Notes under the pieces: model-generated | Databases searched by the model: none | The model's input: only the letters and a program-made list of their open reading frames with translations | Told to the model about the DNA's origin: nothing | In this document: piece by piece, positions 25,565 through 33,854 of the stretch | Position numbering within the stretch: the stretch's first letter is position 1 | How the letters are laid out: every line of letters starts with the position of its first letter | Assembly: GCF_028686475.1 (NCBI RefSeq) | Contig: NZ_JAQUCA010000008.1 | Span: 1-64,000 of the forward strand | Source: Giesbergeria sp. | Lineage (GTDB): Bacteria > Pseudomonadota > Gammaproteobacteria > Burkholderiales > Burkholderiaceae_C | DNA length: 64,000 nucleotides | Reading direction: 5' to 3' | Program-made: the position numbers and the translations under genes

Positions 25565-26613
25565 GCTGCTATTAACCTTTCATTGAAGTCATACCAAGGG
25601 GGAGCAATAGCAGGGCGGACTTCAATCACCCTGACACGCGGTTTAAAATTCACAACATTACGTTTAACCGCAATGTCAATGCCATAAGGCAATAAACCAG
25701 AGCGATGGCGTTTAAATGTGGCCAGACTCATACGAGCGCGCAAATCGTCACCGGCAAGCCAATCGCGGGCTGTACGACGCAAGGTGTTGGGAAGATGCTC
25801 TAGGTCGTCATGTGTGTGACTAGCACGCACAAGCACAGAGCGACGCTCTTCAAAGAGTTCGATGAGTTGACCCATATCAAGGCCCCCTAGATAGTCGCAG
25901 CCCATTGACTGCAATTGGTTTGCTTTTACGGTTACTTCAAACCGCACGACACCCGCGTCTTGGCAATACTCGATGAGTTGGCGCGGGCCGTTATGACGGA
26001 GCAACTCAGGAGCTTTTAAATAGGCTTTGGCATACACGCGACGGGAGCCACGGCCCCAATCGACGGTTTCACCATCACCATGAACACCGACCTTGATACG
26101 CGCAGAGGTTTGTTGTGTACCAAGCCATGCAAGGTACGCTCTGGCATCGCTCATCGAACCAGTCTCATAGTTGGCAGTTAAGTCGAGCCGACTAATGCGG
26201 GCACCCGTCCAGGCAGGGCGCAAATCAACAACACCGGCAATCTTGGCGTGGCGGTAGAACTTCTGACCGGCAGTAAAAGGAGGAAGGCCAAACTGGGCAA
26301 CAATGTTGCTGGCACGACGAAGGCAGGCCGCCAAGTCATAGCCAAAAACGTTATCGGAACGCCCGAAGCGTGAAACGTTGCCGGAGAGTCGGACAGTGCG
26401 ACCATCACAACGTACTTGGATTGAAGTGTCGTGAGAACCTTCAACAATGGCCGCACGGACTGTCTGCCACTCAACTTGACCTTGAGCATCGGCAGACCAG
26501 ACAACACCGGCAGTGACTTGGGGCAAATCGTAATCATAGGATTGCTGGATAGTCAGCCAATCGACGAAAAACGGGCAGTCCATATCAGTGCCAGAATGAA
26601 GGTTTTGGCTCAT
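25561..26613 (-). CDS. Phage replication initiation protein (gene II/X family)
   Basis: 350 residues. Segments FFVDWLTIQQSYD near the N-terminus, ISRLDLTANYETGS, RRVYAKAYLKAPELLRHNG and VVRFEVTVKANQL are characteristic of phage/plasmid replication proteins of the gene II/X type, which nick the plus strand to begin rolling-circle replication. It is the first gene of the minus-strand phage operon. Two strong hairpins immediately upstream (26627-26723) are candidate origin structures. The 4-bp overlap with the ssDNA-binding gene suggests coupling. Confidence 0.85.
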   Translation of the reverse strand: MSQNLHSGTDMDCPFFVDWLTIQQSYDYDLPQVTAGVVWSADAQGQVEWQTVRAAIVEGSHDTSIQVRCDGRTVRLSGNVSRFGRSDNVFGYDLAACLRRASNIVAQFGLPPFTAGQKFYRHAKIAGVVDLRPAWTGARISRLDLTANYETGSMSDARAYLAWLGTQQTSARIKVGVHGDGETVDWGRGSRRVYAKAYLKAPELLRHNGPRQLIEYCQDAGVVRFEVTVKANQLQSMGCDYLGGLDMGQLIELFEERRSVLVRASHTHDDLEHLPNTLRRTARDWLAGDDLRARMSLATFKRHRSGLLPYGIDIAVKRNVVNFKPRVRVIEVRPAIAPPWYDFNERLIAA

Positions 26614-26626
26614 TTTTGAGCCGTTT

Positions 26627-26649
26627 GGGAGGTGTTACTAGCACCTCCC
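26627..26649. other. Hairpin next to the rep start, candidate nick/origin element
   Basis: GGGAGGTG (26627-26634) and CACCTCCC (26642-26649) form a perfect 8-bp stem with loop TTACTAG, 13 bp upstream of the rep start codon. This is a typical size and place for a rolling-circle nick site or a rep operator. Confidence 0.55.
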
Positions 26650-26667
26650 ACGAAAACCGAGCCAGAA

Positions 26668-26723
26668 AGCACAGCAGCGCCCGCCCCCGCGCTGCGCTTT
26701 CCGTGGGCGGGCGCTGCTGTGCT
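26668..26723. other. 19-bp perfect inverted repeat, probable ssDNA origin or packaging hairpin
   Basis: The left arm 26668-26686 (AGCACAGCAGCGCCCGCCC) is perfectly complementary to the right arm 26705-26723, with an 18-nt loop; GCC/GGC beyond the arms can extend it. It has no U-tract. Such a large GC-rich hairpin in the rep-proximal intergenic region is typical of filamentous phage origins or packaging signals. Confidence 0.7.
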
Positions 26724-26784
26724 GGCCGTGGCTTTCACAGCACAATCCGAAAGAGAACCAAAACCACTAAGAAAGGACAAGGAA

Positions 26785-27246
26785 ATGCAAACCATCGTGC
26801 TGGTGTTAATCGGGTTAGTCATTGCCGTTGTTGTCATGGCAGTGCTATCAAAAAAGCAGCAAGAGCCAAAAGAGACACCCGACAGGGCCATCGAAGGAGA
26901 AAAGCCGAGGGCTTGCCCACCATTGACAAAACATGAACAAGCTATGTTTTTCCGGTTGCAAAGTGCATTACCCAGCTTGATAGTGTTGTCACAAGTATCT
27001 TTTGGGGCACTATTGACAGCCAAGTCACGAGGAACCCGAAACACATTCGACCGCAAGCGCGCAGATTTCGTGGTATGCGATAAATCGTTCAAGGTGCTGG
27101 CAGTGGTTGAGCTGGACGACAGCAGCCACGATGGACGCGAGGAGCAGGACGCTAACCGTGACAAGCTGCTGACAGATGCCGGATACCGGGTGCTACGGTA
27201 CCGAGGCATTCCAGACGTTGAGCAGGTGGCAGGGGACTTTAAATAA
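26785..27246 (+). CDS. Membrane-anchored DUF2726 (PD-(D/E)XK-like) protein
   Basis: 153 residues from the ATG at 26785, which follows AAGGA; open frame further upstream overlaps the origin hairpin. One N-terminal membrane helix (MQTIVLVLIGLVIAVVVMAV) is followed by a cytosolic DUF2726 domain: FRLQSALPS, DRKRADFVVCDKSFKVLAVVELDDSSH, then R...D..K...L and AGYRVLRYRGIP. The D and VELDD positions match the PD-(D/E)XK nuclease-like core. It is the only plus-strand gene in the middle of the prophage, so it is expressed apart from the virion operon. The role is unknown; accessory or superinfection functions are possible. Confidence 0.75.
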   Translation: MQTIVLVLIGLVIAVVVMAVLSKKQQEPKETPDRAIEGEKPRACPPLTKHEQAMFFRLQSALPSLIVLSQVSFGALLTAKSRGTRNTFDRKRADFVVCDKSFKVLAVVELDDSSHDGREEQDANRDKLLTDAGYRVLRYRGIPDVEQVAGDFK

Positions 27247-27250
27247 GCCA

Positions 27251-27442
27251 TCAGACAGCCCCCCGAGGAAGGCCCGAACGGTCAAGCGTCAGAAATTCCA
27301 GCGCAATCGGGCAAGTGTCAGCAGGGGCAGAATCACAGGGCGCGGCAGGATGCAAGAGGAGCAAGCCACAATAGGGGCAAGCCTCCCACAGGCAAACATC
27401 ATCGGGAGCGAAGTCCAGGGGGAAGGAGAGGTCATCAGCCAT
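27251..27442 (-). CDS. Small Cys-rich (zinc-ribbon-like) phage protein
   Basis: 63 residues starting MADDLSFPLDFAPDDV. Cysteines at 17, 22, 25, 36 and 44, including a CPYCG knuckle, suggest a small zinc-binding module. The ATG overlaps the stop of the upstream gene in the sequence ATGGCTGA (8 bp), so translation is probably coupled. The 3' end is 4 bp from the convergent DUF2726 gene. No family could be named; the case for coding rests on the coupling and the cysteine pattern. Confidence 0.55.
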   Translation of the reverse strand: MADDLSFPLDFAPDDVCLWEACPYCGLLLLHPAAPCDSAPADTCPIALEFLTLDRSGLPRGAV

Positions 27443-27977
27443 GATGCAAAGCCCCGCGAACAGGACGAAACACAAAAGCCACAGAAGGGCTATCAAAGGC
27501 AACACGGTAGCCGTGGGCACGCAAGACAGCTAGATAGCCCTGAAACGCCTTGAGTGACCAGAAAGGCATAAGACCATCGCCATCACGACGATGAAGCATC
27601 CCAGAAGGCAGATAGGCAACGAAAGAAGGGGGGCCATATTTGCGAACGACAGCGGAATGGGTAACGAGAACTGGCAAGGGAGGGGGAGCAAGAACGCCAG
27701 TGTTAGCAAAAAGCAAAAATGCGTGCCAGCACTGGCGAGGAGTAGCAGAGTCAGAATCAGGCAAACCGAACAAGTCAGCAGCGCAGTCAATCCAGAAGCG
27801 GCAGGTGTCTTCTGTCTGGCTATCGAACCAGTTAACGATAGGGTCGTCAGAAAAAAGAAAATCCCCCTGCGCCGGTAGGCCGGAAACGTCCAAGAAACAG
27901 GCGCTACCGGGGCAAGCAGGGGGAGATTCGGGGAAAAGTGTACTCGTGATCGTGGTGTTTGTGGTGTTCAGGTGCAT
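27435..27977 (-). CDS. Hypothetical phage protein
   Basis: 180 residues from the ATG at 27975-27977, which has AGGAAA upstream; ten more codons are open before it. The middle contains NWFDSQTEDTCRFWIDCAADLFGLPDSDSATPRQCWHAFLLFANTGVL, and the end contains FWSLKAFQGYLAVLRAHGYRVAF. No membrane helix or known motif was recognised. It is divergent from the regulator gene at 28065 and coupled to the small Cys-rich gene downstream, so the two form an early-type accessory operon. Confidence 0.65.
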   Translation of the reverse strand: MHLNTTNTTITSTLFPESPPACPGSACFLDVSGLPAQGDFLFSDDPIVNWFDSQTEDTCRFWIDCAADLFGLPDSDSATPRQCWHAFLLFANTGVLAPPPLPVLVTHSAVVRKYGPPSFVAYLPSGMLHRRDGDGLMPFWSLKAFQGYLAVLRAHGYRVAFDSPSVAFVFRPVRGALHHG

Positions 27978-28064
27978 GGACGTTTCCTGTGTAAAAATTA
28001 GCAACAACAGCTAACAGCACAAGAATTTACACCAGATGTTAATTATTTACAAGGGGTGCTAACT
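27978..28064. promoter_or_regulatory. Divergent control region between the phage accessory operon and the regulator
   Basis: This 87-bp AT-rich region separates two divergent genes. It contains the inverted repeat GTGTAAA (27989-27995) and TTTACAC (28026-28032), with a second inverted repeat TTAGC/GCTAA nested at about 27998-28014. Such an arrangement is expected for operators of a phage repressor. AAGGGG at 28051-28056 serves the regulator. Confidence 0.5.
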
Positions 28065-28403
28065 TTGGACATAGCAGAAACAATCGAACTCGCTGCAAAA
28101 ATTTTGGGCAACCAGAAAGCCCTAGCAGCAGCAATCAACGAGAAAGAGTCAAGCCTCAGCGGCTTCAAAAAAGGGCGACCTTGCAGCTACCAAAAACACG
28201 CACAAATCGCAGCTGCAGCAGGTTTGCGAGAACGTGCTGTTCGCATAATTTTGGAAGGCATGGCAGAGTCGTTAGAAGAGAACATTGAGCACGAAGCACA
28301 AGCAAAAGCAGGACTGTTAGCAATGCTTGCTGCCTTCCCTCCAGCTCCGCCAGAACAGCCACCCAAGAGACAGAAAAAGCATGAAAGTCAAAACACAAAG
28401 TAA
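28065..28403 (+). CDS. Phage HTH-type regulator (YdaS/DUF3693-like)
   Basis: 112 residues from a TTG start eight bases after AAGGGG; a GTG at 28056 is the alternative. The N-terminal half ([34 protein letters not shown] and [10 protein letters not shown]) looks like a Cro/C1-type helix-turn-helix, with the spacing seen in YdaS- or DUF3693-type phage regulators. The C-terminal half is charged (KRQKKHESQ). It probably represses the divergent phage genes. Its 3' end overlaps the host rlmE start by 23 bp and includes attR, so it now forms one transcription unit with rlmE. Confidence 0.65.
   Translation: MDIAETIELAAKILGNQKALAAAINEKESSLSGFKKGRPCSYQKHAQIAAAAGLRERAVRIILEGMAESLEENIEHEAQAKAGLLAMLAAFPPAPPEQPPKRQKKHESQNTK
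28380..28391. repeat. attR: right copy of the 12-bp att repeat
   Basis: CATGAAAGTCAA, identical to 20517-20528 and preceded by GAAAAAG. The ATG is the start codon of the intact rlmE copy. The shared core must contain the crossover point of the recombinase. Confidence 0.8.
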
Positions 28404-29043
28404 GAAGGTGAATAAGGCTTGGTTGAACGACCACGTCAACGACACCTACGTCAAATTGGCACACAAAGAGGGCTACCGCGCGCGCGCCGCCTACAAACTC
28501 AAAGAAATTGATGAGCAGTTTGGTCTGATTCGTCCCGGCCACGTAGTGGTGGACTTGGGCAGTACGCCCGGCGCTTGGAGCCAGTATGTGCGCCGTCGCC
28601 TGTCGCCCCACGGAGCCGCCACCGGCACCTTAGATGGCACCATCATTGCCTTGGATATTTTGCCGATGGAGCCGATTGAAGGCGTGCATTACATCAACGG
28701 CGATTTTCGCGAGGCCGAGGTACTGGCACAACTCGAAGCCGCTGTGCAGGGCCGGGCGGTGAATGTGGTGGTGTCCGACATGGCTCCCAATCTGTCTGGT
28801 ATTGCCGACACCGATGCCGCACGCATTGAGCTGCTGGTGGAGCTGGCGGTAGATTTTGCGCGCCAGCATCTGCACCCAGAGGGGGCGCTGGTGGCCAAAT
28901 TGTTCCACGGCGGCGCTTATGCACCGCTGGTCGCTTTGTTCAAAGACACCTTTCGTGTCGTCAAGTCGGTCAAGCCCAAAGCCTCGCGCGATAAATCTTC
29001 CGAAACCTTTTTGGTCGGCATCGGTCTTAAAAACCCAGCTTAA
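28381..29043 (+). CDS. rlmE: 23S rRNA (uridine(2552)-2'-O)-methyltransferase RlmE (FtsJ)
   Basis: 220 residues starting [18 protein letters not shown], the usual N-terminus in this order. The SAM-binding motif is [15 protein letters not shown]. The K-D-K-E catalytic set is present in [30 protein letters not shown] and SSETFLVG. The enzyme methylates U2552 in the A-loop of 23S rRNA on the assembled 50S subunit. The start codon lies inside attR, so the coding sequence is complete but its ancestral upstream region has been displaced by the prophage. Confidence 0.93.
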   Translation: MKVKTQSKKVNKAWLNDHVNDTYVKLAHKEGYRARAAYKLKEIDEQFGLIRPGHVVVDLGSTPGAWSQYVRRRLSPHGAATGTLDGTIIALDILPMEPIEGVHYINGDFREAEVLAQLEAAVQGRAVNVVVSDMAPNLSGIADTDAARIELLVELAVDFARQHLHPEGALVAKLFHGGAYAPLVALFKDTFRVVKSVKPKASRDKSSETFLVGIGLKNPA

Positions 29044-29188
29044 AGCGATACGCCGGGCGCTGGCGGGCCAAATCCACGCCCCAATTGGGGCTGTCTGGGG
29101 CTATTGTTGTTCCGGCGCTGCCCGAAAAGTCTAAAATCGCCCTTCTTCCCTCTTCCTCTTGCTGTTTGCACTCTCTCTGGAGCCCCGC

Positions 29189-31153
29189 TTGAATAATCAG
29201 TGGTTTTCAAAAGTCGCCGTTTGGCTGGTCGTTGCCATGGTGCTGTTCACCGTATTCAAACAGTTTGATACGCGGGTGGGTGTGGCTGCGGGCTACATTG
29301 GGTACTCAGAATTTCTGGACGAAGTTCGCAACAGCCGCATCAAAAGCGCCACCATCCAAGAAGGCCCCGGCGGTACCGAAATCATCGCCATTACCAACGA
29401 TGAGCGCCGCATTCGCACCACCGCGACCTACCTAGACCGGGGTTTGGTGGGCGATTTGGTCAACAACAACGTCAAGTTTGATGTCAAGCCGCGCGAAGAA
29501 GGCTCCTTGCTCATGACGCTGCTGGTCAGTTGGGGACCCATGTTGCTCTTGATTGGTGTCTGGGTGTATTTCATGCGCCAGATGCAAGGTGGCGGCAAAG
29601 GCGGTGCGTTCAGCTTTGGCAAAAGCAAGGCGCGCATGTTGGACGAAAACAACAACAGCGTGACTTTTGCCGATGTGGCCGGTTGCGATGAGGCCAAAGA
29701 AGAAGTCAAGGAAGTCGTAGATTTCCTGAAAGACCCACAAAAATTCCAAAAACTGGGCGGACGCATTCCGCGTGGTTTGCTGCTGGTTGGCCCTCCGGGC
29801 ACTGGTAAAACCCTGCTGGCCAAATCCATTGCCGGTGAAGCCAAAGTGCCGTTCTTCAGCATTTCGGGTTCCGATTTCGTCGAAATGTTCGTCGGCGTGG
29901 GTGCAGCCCGTGTGCGCGACATGTTCGAAAACGCCAAAAAGAATGCCCCTTGCATCATCTTTATTGATGAAATTGACGCGGTAGGCCGCCAGCGCGGTGC
30001 TGGTTTGGGCGGTGGCAACGACGAGCGCGAACAAACCCTCAACCAGATGCTGGTCGAGATGGACGGCTTTGAAACCAATTTGGGCGTGATTGTGGTGGCT
30101 GCCACCAACCGCCCTGATATTCTGGATGCCGCGTTGTTGCGTCCGGGCCGTTTTGACCGTCAGGTGTATGTCACGCTGCCCGATATTCGCGGCCGCGAGC
30201 AAATCCTGAACGTCCACATGCGAAAAATCCCAGTGGGCCAAGATGTCAACCCCAGCATCATTGCGCGTGGCACCCCTGGGATGTCGGGGGCTGATTTGGC
30301 CAACCTGTGCAACGAAGCCGCGCTGATGGCCGCACGCCGCAATGCGCGCACGGTAGAAATGCAGGATTTTGAAAAAGCCAAAGACAAAATCTTGATGGGT
30401 CCCGAGCGCAAGAGCATGGTGATGCCCGAAGAAGAGCGCCGCAACACCGCCTACCACGAGGCTGGCCACGCCCTCATCGGCAAACTGTTGCCCAAGTGTG
30501 ACCCCGTGCATAAAGTGACCATCATTCCGCGTGGCCGTGCCTTGGGCGTGACCATGAGCCTGCCAGCGCAAGACCGTTACAGCTACGATAAAGATTACAT
30601 GCTCAACCAAATCAGCATGTTGTTTGGGGGCCGCATTGCCGAAGAAGTGTTCATGCACCAAATGACCACTGGAGCCAGCAACGACTTTGAGCGCGCTACG
30701 CATATCGCCCGCGACATGGTGATGCGCTATGGCATGACGGAGGCGCTGGGGCCGATGGTCTATGCCGAGAATGAAGGTGAAGTATTTTTGGGCCGTTCGG
30801 TCACCAAAACCACCAACATCAGCGAAGAAACCATGCAAAAGGTCGATGCCGAGGTGCGCCGCATCATCGACGAGCAGTATTCGCTGGCGCGTCGTTTGAT
30901 TGAAGAACACAGCGACAAAATGCACGCGATGGCCAAAGCCCTGCTAGAGTGGGAAACCATCGACACCGAGCAGTTGGATGACATCATGGCGGGCAAGGTG
31001 CCACGCCCACCCAAAGATTGGACACCGCGCATCCCACCCGCCTCTTCGGGCGGAGATGGTGGTAGCGGTGGCCTGCCTAGTGTGGCCACAGATGCTATTG
31101 TGGCTGGCCCTGCTACGCCAGCAGCTCCACCCGCCGCACCCACGGTGGTCTGA
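29189..31153 (+). CDS. ftsH: ATP-dependent zinc metalloprotease FtsH
   Basis: 654 residues from a TTG start after GGAG (29179-29182), giving the standard [14 protein letters not shown]; an earlier TTG at 29159 has no ribosome-binding site. Two membrane helices (about 7-25 and 103-122) flank a periplasmic domain. The AAA domain has [21 protein letters not shown] and [18 protein letters not shown]. The protease site is HEAGH (423-427). It degrades membrane and short-lived regulatory proteins. The C-terminus is an extended Gly/Ala/Pro-rich tail. It follows rlmE by 145 bp, as usual. Confidence 0.96.
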   Translation: MNNQWFSKVAVWLVVAMVLFTVFKQFDTRVGVAAGYIGYSEFLDEVRNSRIKSATIQEGPGGTEIIAITNDERRIRTTATYLDRGLVGDLVNNNVKFDVKPREEGSLLMTLLVSWGPMLLLIGVWVYFMRQMQGGGKGGAFSFGKSKARMLDENNNSVTFADVAGCDEAKEEVKEVVDFLKDPQKFQKLGGRIPRGLLLVGPPGTGKTLLAKSIAGEAKVPFFSISGSDFVEMFVGVGAARVRDMFENAKKNAPCIIFIDEIDAVGRQRGAGLGGGNDEREQTLNQMLVEMDGFETNLGVIVVAATNRPDILDAALLRPGRFDRQVYVTLPDIRGREQILNVHMRKIPVGQDVNPSIIARGTPGMSGADLANLCNEAALMAARRNARTVEMQDFEKAKDKILMGPERKSMVMPEEERRNTAYHEAGHALIGKLLPKCDPVHKVTIIPRGRALGVTMSLPAQDRYSYDKDYMLNQISMLFGGRIAEEVFMHQMTTGASNDFERATHIARDMVMRYGMTEALGPMVYAENEGEVFLGRSVTKTTNISEETMQKVDAEVRRIIDEQYSLARRLIEEHSDKMHAMAKALLEWETIDTEQLDDIMAGKVPRPPKDWTPRIPPASSGGDGGSGGLPSVATDAIVAGPATPAAPPAAPTVV

Positions 31154-31181
31154 TACCGTTTAGTGCGCTTGCACGTATTCA

Positions 31182-31208
31182 ACGGGGTGCTTGGCACCCC
31201 GTTTTTTT
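31182..31208 (+). terminator. Rho-independent terminator after ftsH
   Basis: A perfect 9-bp stem (ACGGGGTGC 31182-31190, GCACCCCGT 31194-31202) with loop TTG is followed by a run of seven T residues. It lies between ftsH and folP. Confidence 0.85.
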
Positions 31209-31223
31209 ATCGCCTTTTTGCGT

Positions 31224-32051
31224 ATGTTCTGGCAAACCTCCCGCTTTACTATTGACTTGACCGCCCCAAAAATCATGGGGATTGTGAATGTCACCCCGGA
31301 TTCTTTTTCGGACGGTGGCCAACACGCCCACACTGCCGCCGCTTTGCGCCATGCCGAGCAATTGCTGCGCGAAGGCGCGCATATCTTGGATATTGGTGGC
31401 GAATCCACCCGGCCCGGTAGCCCTGCTGTGCCTTTGGCGCAAGAATTGGAGCGCGTGCTGCCAGTGGTGCGCGTGGCGGTGCGCTTGGGCGTGCCGGTGT
31501 CGGTCGATACCTACAAGCCCCAAGTAATGCAGGCGGTGCTGGACTTGGGCGCGGACATCATCAACGACATTTGGGCCTTGCGCCAGCCGGGTGCCGCACA
31601 GGTGGTGGCACAGCATCCTCAGTGCGGGGTTTGCCTGATGCACATGCACCGTGACCCACAAACCATGCAAGCCGCACCGATGGAAGGGGATGTGGTCACG
31701 GAAGTGACCCACTTTTTGGCCCAGAGTGCCCAAGCCCTACAAGCCCAAGGCGTGCAGGCCGAGCGCATCGTGTTGGACTACGGCATCGGCATCGGCTTTG
31801 GCAAAACGGTGGCACAAAACTTTGCCTTGCTGGCGCAGCAAGCGGCGGTACTGGCGCTTGGCTATCCTTTACTGGCTGGCTGGTCGCGTAAATCGTCGAT
31901 TGGAGCGGTAACGGGCTTAGAAGTAGGCCAGCGCATGGTGCCCAGCGTGGCTGCCGCTCTGTTGGCCATCGAGCGCGGCGCACGCATTGTGCGCGTACAC
32001 GATGTGCGTGAAACCGCCCAAGCCTTGCAAGTTTGGCAAGCTGCCTGTTGA
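31224..32051 (+). CDS. folP: Dihydropteroate synthase
   Basis: 275 residues from the ATG at 31224 (MFWQTSRFTIDL); the frame is open a little further up, but that overlaps the ftsH terminator. It condenses p-aminobenzoate with dihydropterin pyrophosphate in folate synthesis. Family motifs are PKIMGIVNVTPDSFSDGG, HILDIGGESTRPGS, LGADIINDIWAL, DYGIGIGFGKTVAQN and GWSRKSSIGAVTG. It is the target of sulfonamides. In many relatives glmM follows folP; here a crotonase gene does. Confidence 0.95.
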   Translation: MFWQTSRFTIDLTAPKIMGIVNVTPDSFSDGGQHAHTAAALRHAEQLLREGAHILDIGGESTRPGSPAVPLAQELERVLPVVRVAVRLGVPVSVDTYKPQVMQAVLDLGADIINDIWALRQPGAAQVVAQHPQCGVCLMHMHRDPQTMQAAPMEGDVVTEVTHFLAQSAQALQAQGVQAERIVLDYGIGIGFGKTVAQNFALLAQQAAVLALGYPLLAGWSRKSSIGAVTGLEVGQRMVPSVAAALLAIERGARIVRVHDVRETAQALQVWQAAC

Positions 32052-32078
32052 ACAAAAACCTTCTCCACCGCCTTTTGT

Positions 32079-32888
32079 ATGTCTGACACCCTCAACACCC
32101 TTTTTTCTAACCCTTCTACGCCCGTGTTGACGCTTGCCGAGGGCGGCATCGCCACCATCACCCTCAACCGCCCAGCACACCGCAACCGGCTAGAAAATGC
32201 CGACCTCAAAGCCCTGCTGCATCTGTTTGCCCAGCTAGATGCCGACCCCAGCATTCGTGTGGTGGTACTCACGGCCAACACCACAGGTCAGCCCAAGCCG
32301 GTGTTTTGTGCGGGCTACCATATTGGCGGTTTTGGTACCGAAGATGAAAGCGGTTCGGCCCTGTTTGAGCGCGTGGCCGATGCGTTGGCGGTGCTGCATC
32401 CCGTGACTATTTGCGCCCTGAATGGCAGCGTGTATGGCGGCGCGACTGATTTGGTGTTGGCCTGTGACTTGCGCGTGGCCTTGGATGGCATTGAGTTCCG
32501 TATGCCTGCTACCGCGCTGGGTTTGCACTATTACCCCAGCGGCTTGCAGCGCTATGTCGCGCGGCTGGGGGTTTCGGCGGCCAAACGTGCTTTTTTAACC
32601 GCCCGGCCTTTTACCGCACAAATGCTGTGGAATACCGGCTGCCTAGAGGCCGTGGTGCCCGATAGCGCTGGAATGCAGACCACCGTAGCCGCCTTAGTGC
32701 AAGAGGTATCGGCTTTGGCACCGCTGGCTGTGCGCGCCACCAAGCAATCCATTAACGAGATTGCCACCGGCCAGCCCAACTGGCCAGCCATGCGCGAGCG
32801 CGAAGCCTTGACCTCGGAAAGTGAAGACTTTGCCGAAGGCCGTCGCGCGTTTGCCGAGCGGCGCAAGCCGGTGTTTGTTGGGCATTGA
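32079..32888 (+). CDS. Enoyl-CoA hydratase/isomerase (crotonase) family protein
   Basis: 269 residues. The oxyanion-hole segments VFCAGYHIGGF and NGSVYGGATDLVLACDLRVAL show the crotonase fold. Compared with classical enoyl-CoA hydratase, the first catalytic glutamate (GGGCEL) is aspartate here (GGATDL). The second (QPE) is alanine (MPATALG). So simple hydratase activity by the standard mechanism is doubtful. It is convergent with the mmsB-acd-mmsA operon; a role in branched-chain acyl-CoA metabolism, such as methacrylyl-CoA handling, is possible but inferred only from location. Confidence 0.8.
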   Translation: MSDTLNTLFSNPSTPVLTLAEGGIATITLNRPAHRNRLENADLKALLHLFAQLDADPSIRVVVLTANTTGQPKPVFCAGYHIGGFGTEDESGSALFERVADALAVLHPVTICALNGSVYGGATDLVLACDLRVALDGIEFRMPATALGLHYYPSGLQRYVARLGVSAAKRAFLTARPFTAQMLWNTGCLEAVVPDSAGMQTTVAALVQEVSALAPLAVRATKQSINEIATGQPNWPAMREREALTSESEDFAEGRRAFAERRKPVFVGH

Positions 32889-32915
32889 CCGCGCTGCGCC
32901 GCACTCACCCCGCGT

Positions 32916-33812
32916 TTAGCCTTTTTTGCCCACCAACTGAATAATGCTGGAGAAATCCAGCCCGCCATTACCGGCAATGCTGTGCATAGCGTAGAGGTTG
33001 CGCGCCATGCCGCCCAGCGGCGTGGCTGCCTTGACGGCAGTGGCCGCCTCTTGCGACAGGCCCAAATCTTTCAGCATTAAATCGGTGCCAAAACCACCGG
33101 CGTAAGCCTTGCTGGCGGGGGCGTTTTCATGCACACCGGGGCAGGGGTTGTATTTTTCTAAAGCCCAGTTGCCACCCGAGCTGCGGCGCATGATTTCCGA
33201 CAGTACCTTCGGGTCTAAACCGTTGGCGACACCCAAAGCAATCGCCTCAGAAGTGCCGACCATCAAAATACCCAGCAGCATGTTGTTGCAGATTTTGGCG
33301 GTTTGGCCTGCCCCTACGCTACCCGCGTGGAAGATGTTAGCGCCCATTTTTTCCAACAAGGGCCGGGCGCGCTCCAACACTGCGGCATCGCCACCCACCA
33401 TAAAGGTCAAAGTACCTGCAATGGCCCCACCCGTGCCACCGGACACGGGAGCATCGATAAATTGCACGCCTTGGGCTTGTGCGGCGTCGGCCACTTTGCG
33501 TGCGCTGGCAGCAGCGATGGTGGAGCAATCAATCACCAGCGTACCGGCAGGCAACAGGGGCAAGATGCCCGCTTGGGTGCTGGTACCCAAAAACAGCCCT
33601 TCAACGTGGGCGCTGGCGGGCAACATGCTAATCACCACTTCAGCGCCTTGCACCGCAGTGGCGGTATCGGTGGCAATCGCCACGCCCTCGGCAGCCAGTT
33701 TGTCGCAAGCGGCAGTGGACAGGTCAAATGCTTTGATGCTATGACCGGCTTTGTGTAGGTTCAGGGCCATTGGGCCGCCCATATTGCCCAAACCAATAAA
33801 TGCGATATTCAT
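32916..33812 (-). CDS. mmsB: 3-hydroxyisobutyrate dehydrogenase
   Basis: 298 residues. The N-terminal Rossmann motif is FIGLGNMGGPMALNL. The substrate-binding DAPVSGGTGGA and the catalytic lysine segment KICNNMLLG match the 3-hydroxyisobutyrate dehydrogenase branch of the beta-hydroxyacid dehydrogenases. It oxidises 3-hydroxyisobutyrate to methylmalonate semialdehyde in valine breakdown. Downstream genes of the pathway (the acyl-CoA dehydrogenase and mmsA) lie immediately upstream on the same strand, which supports the substrate assignment. Confidence 0.93.
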   Translation of the reverse strand: MNIAFIGLGNMGGPMALNLHKAGHSIKAFDLSTAACDKLAAEGVAIATDTATAVQGAEVVISMLPASAHVEGLFLGTSTQAGILPLLPAGTLVIDCSTIAAASARKVADAAQAQGVQFIDAPVSGGTGGAIAGTLTFMVGGDAAVLERARPLLEKMGANIFHAGSVGAGQTAKICNNMLLGILMVGTSEAIALGVANGLDPKVLSEIMRRSSGGNWALEKYNPCPGVHENAPASKAYAGGFGTDLMLKDLGLSQEAATAVKAATPLGGMARNLYAMHSIAGNGGLDFSSIIQLVGKKG

Positions 33813-33854
33813 GAAAATGTCTCCAGTGTGTATGTTTTATGGGGTGAATGAGGG

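Larger units (their letters stand above)
20517..28391. mobile_element. Integrated filamentous phage (inovirus) prophage
   Basis: About 7.86 kb between two copies of a 12-bp repeat, CATGAAAGTCAA, at 20517-20528 and 28380-28391. Content on the minus strand from Rep downward follows filamentous phage order: rep, ssDNA-binding protein, small membrane protein, major coat, pIII-like adsorption protein, DUF2523/pVI-like protein, Zot/pI, then a serine recombinase. A strong hairpin cluster lies just upstream of rep. An accessory block (DUF2726 protein, two coupled hypothetical genes, a regulator) fills the right end. AT content is higher in parts than in the host. No secretin (pIV) gene is present, so export would rely on a host secretin. 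All structural genes look intact. Confidence 0.9.
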
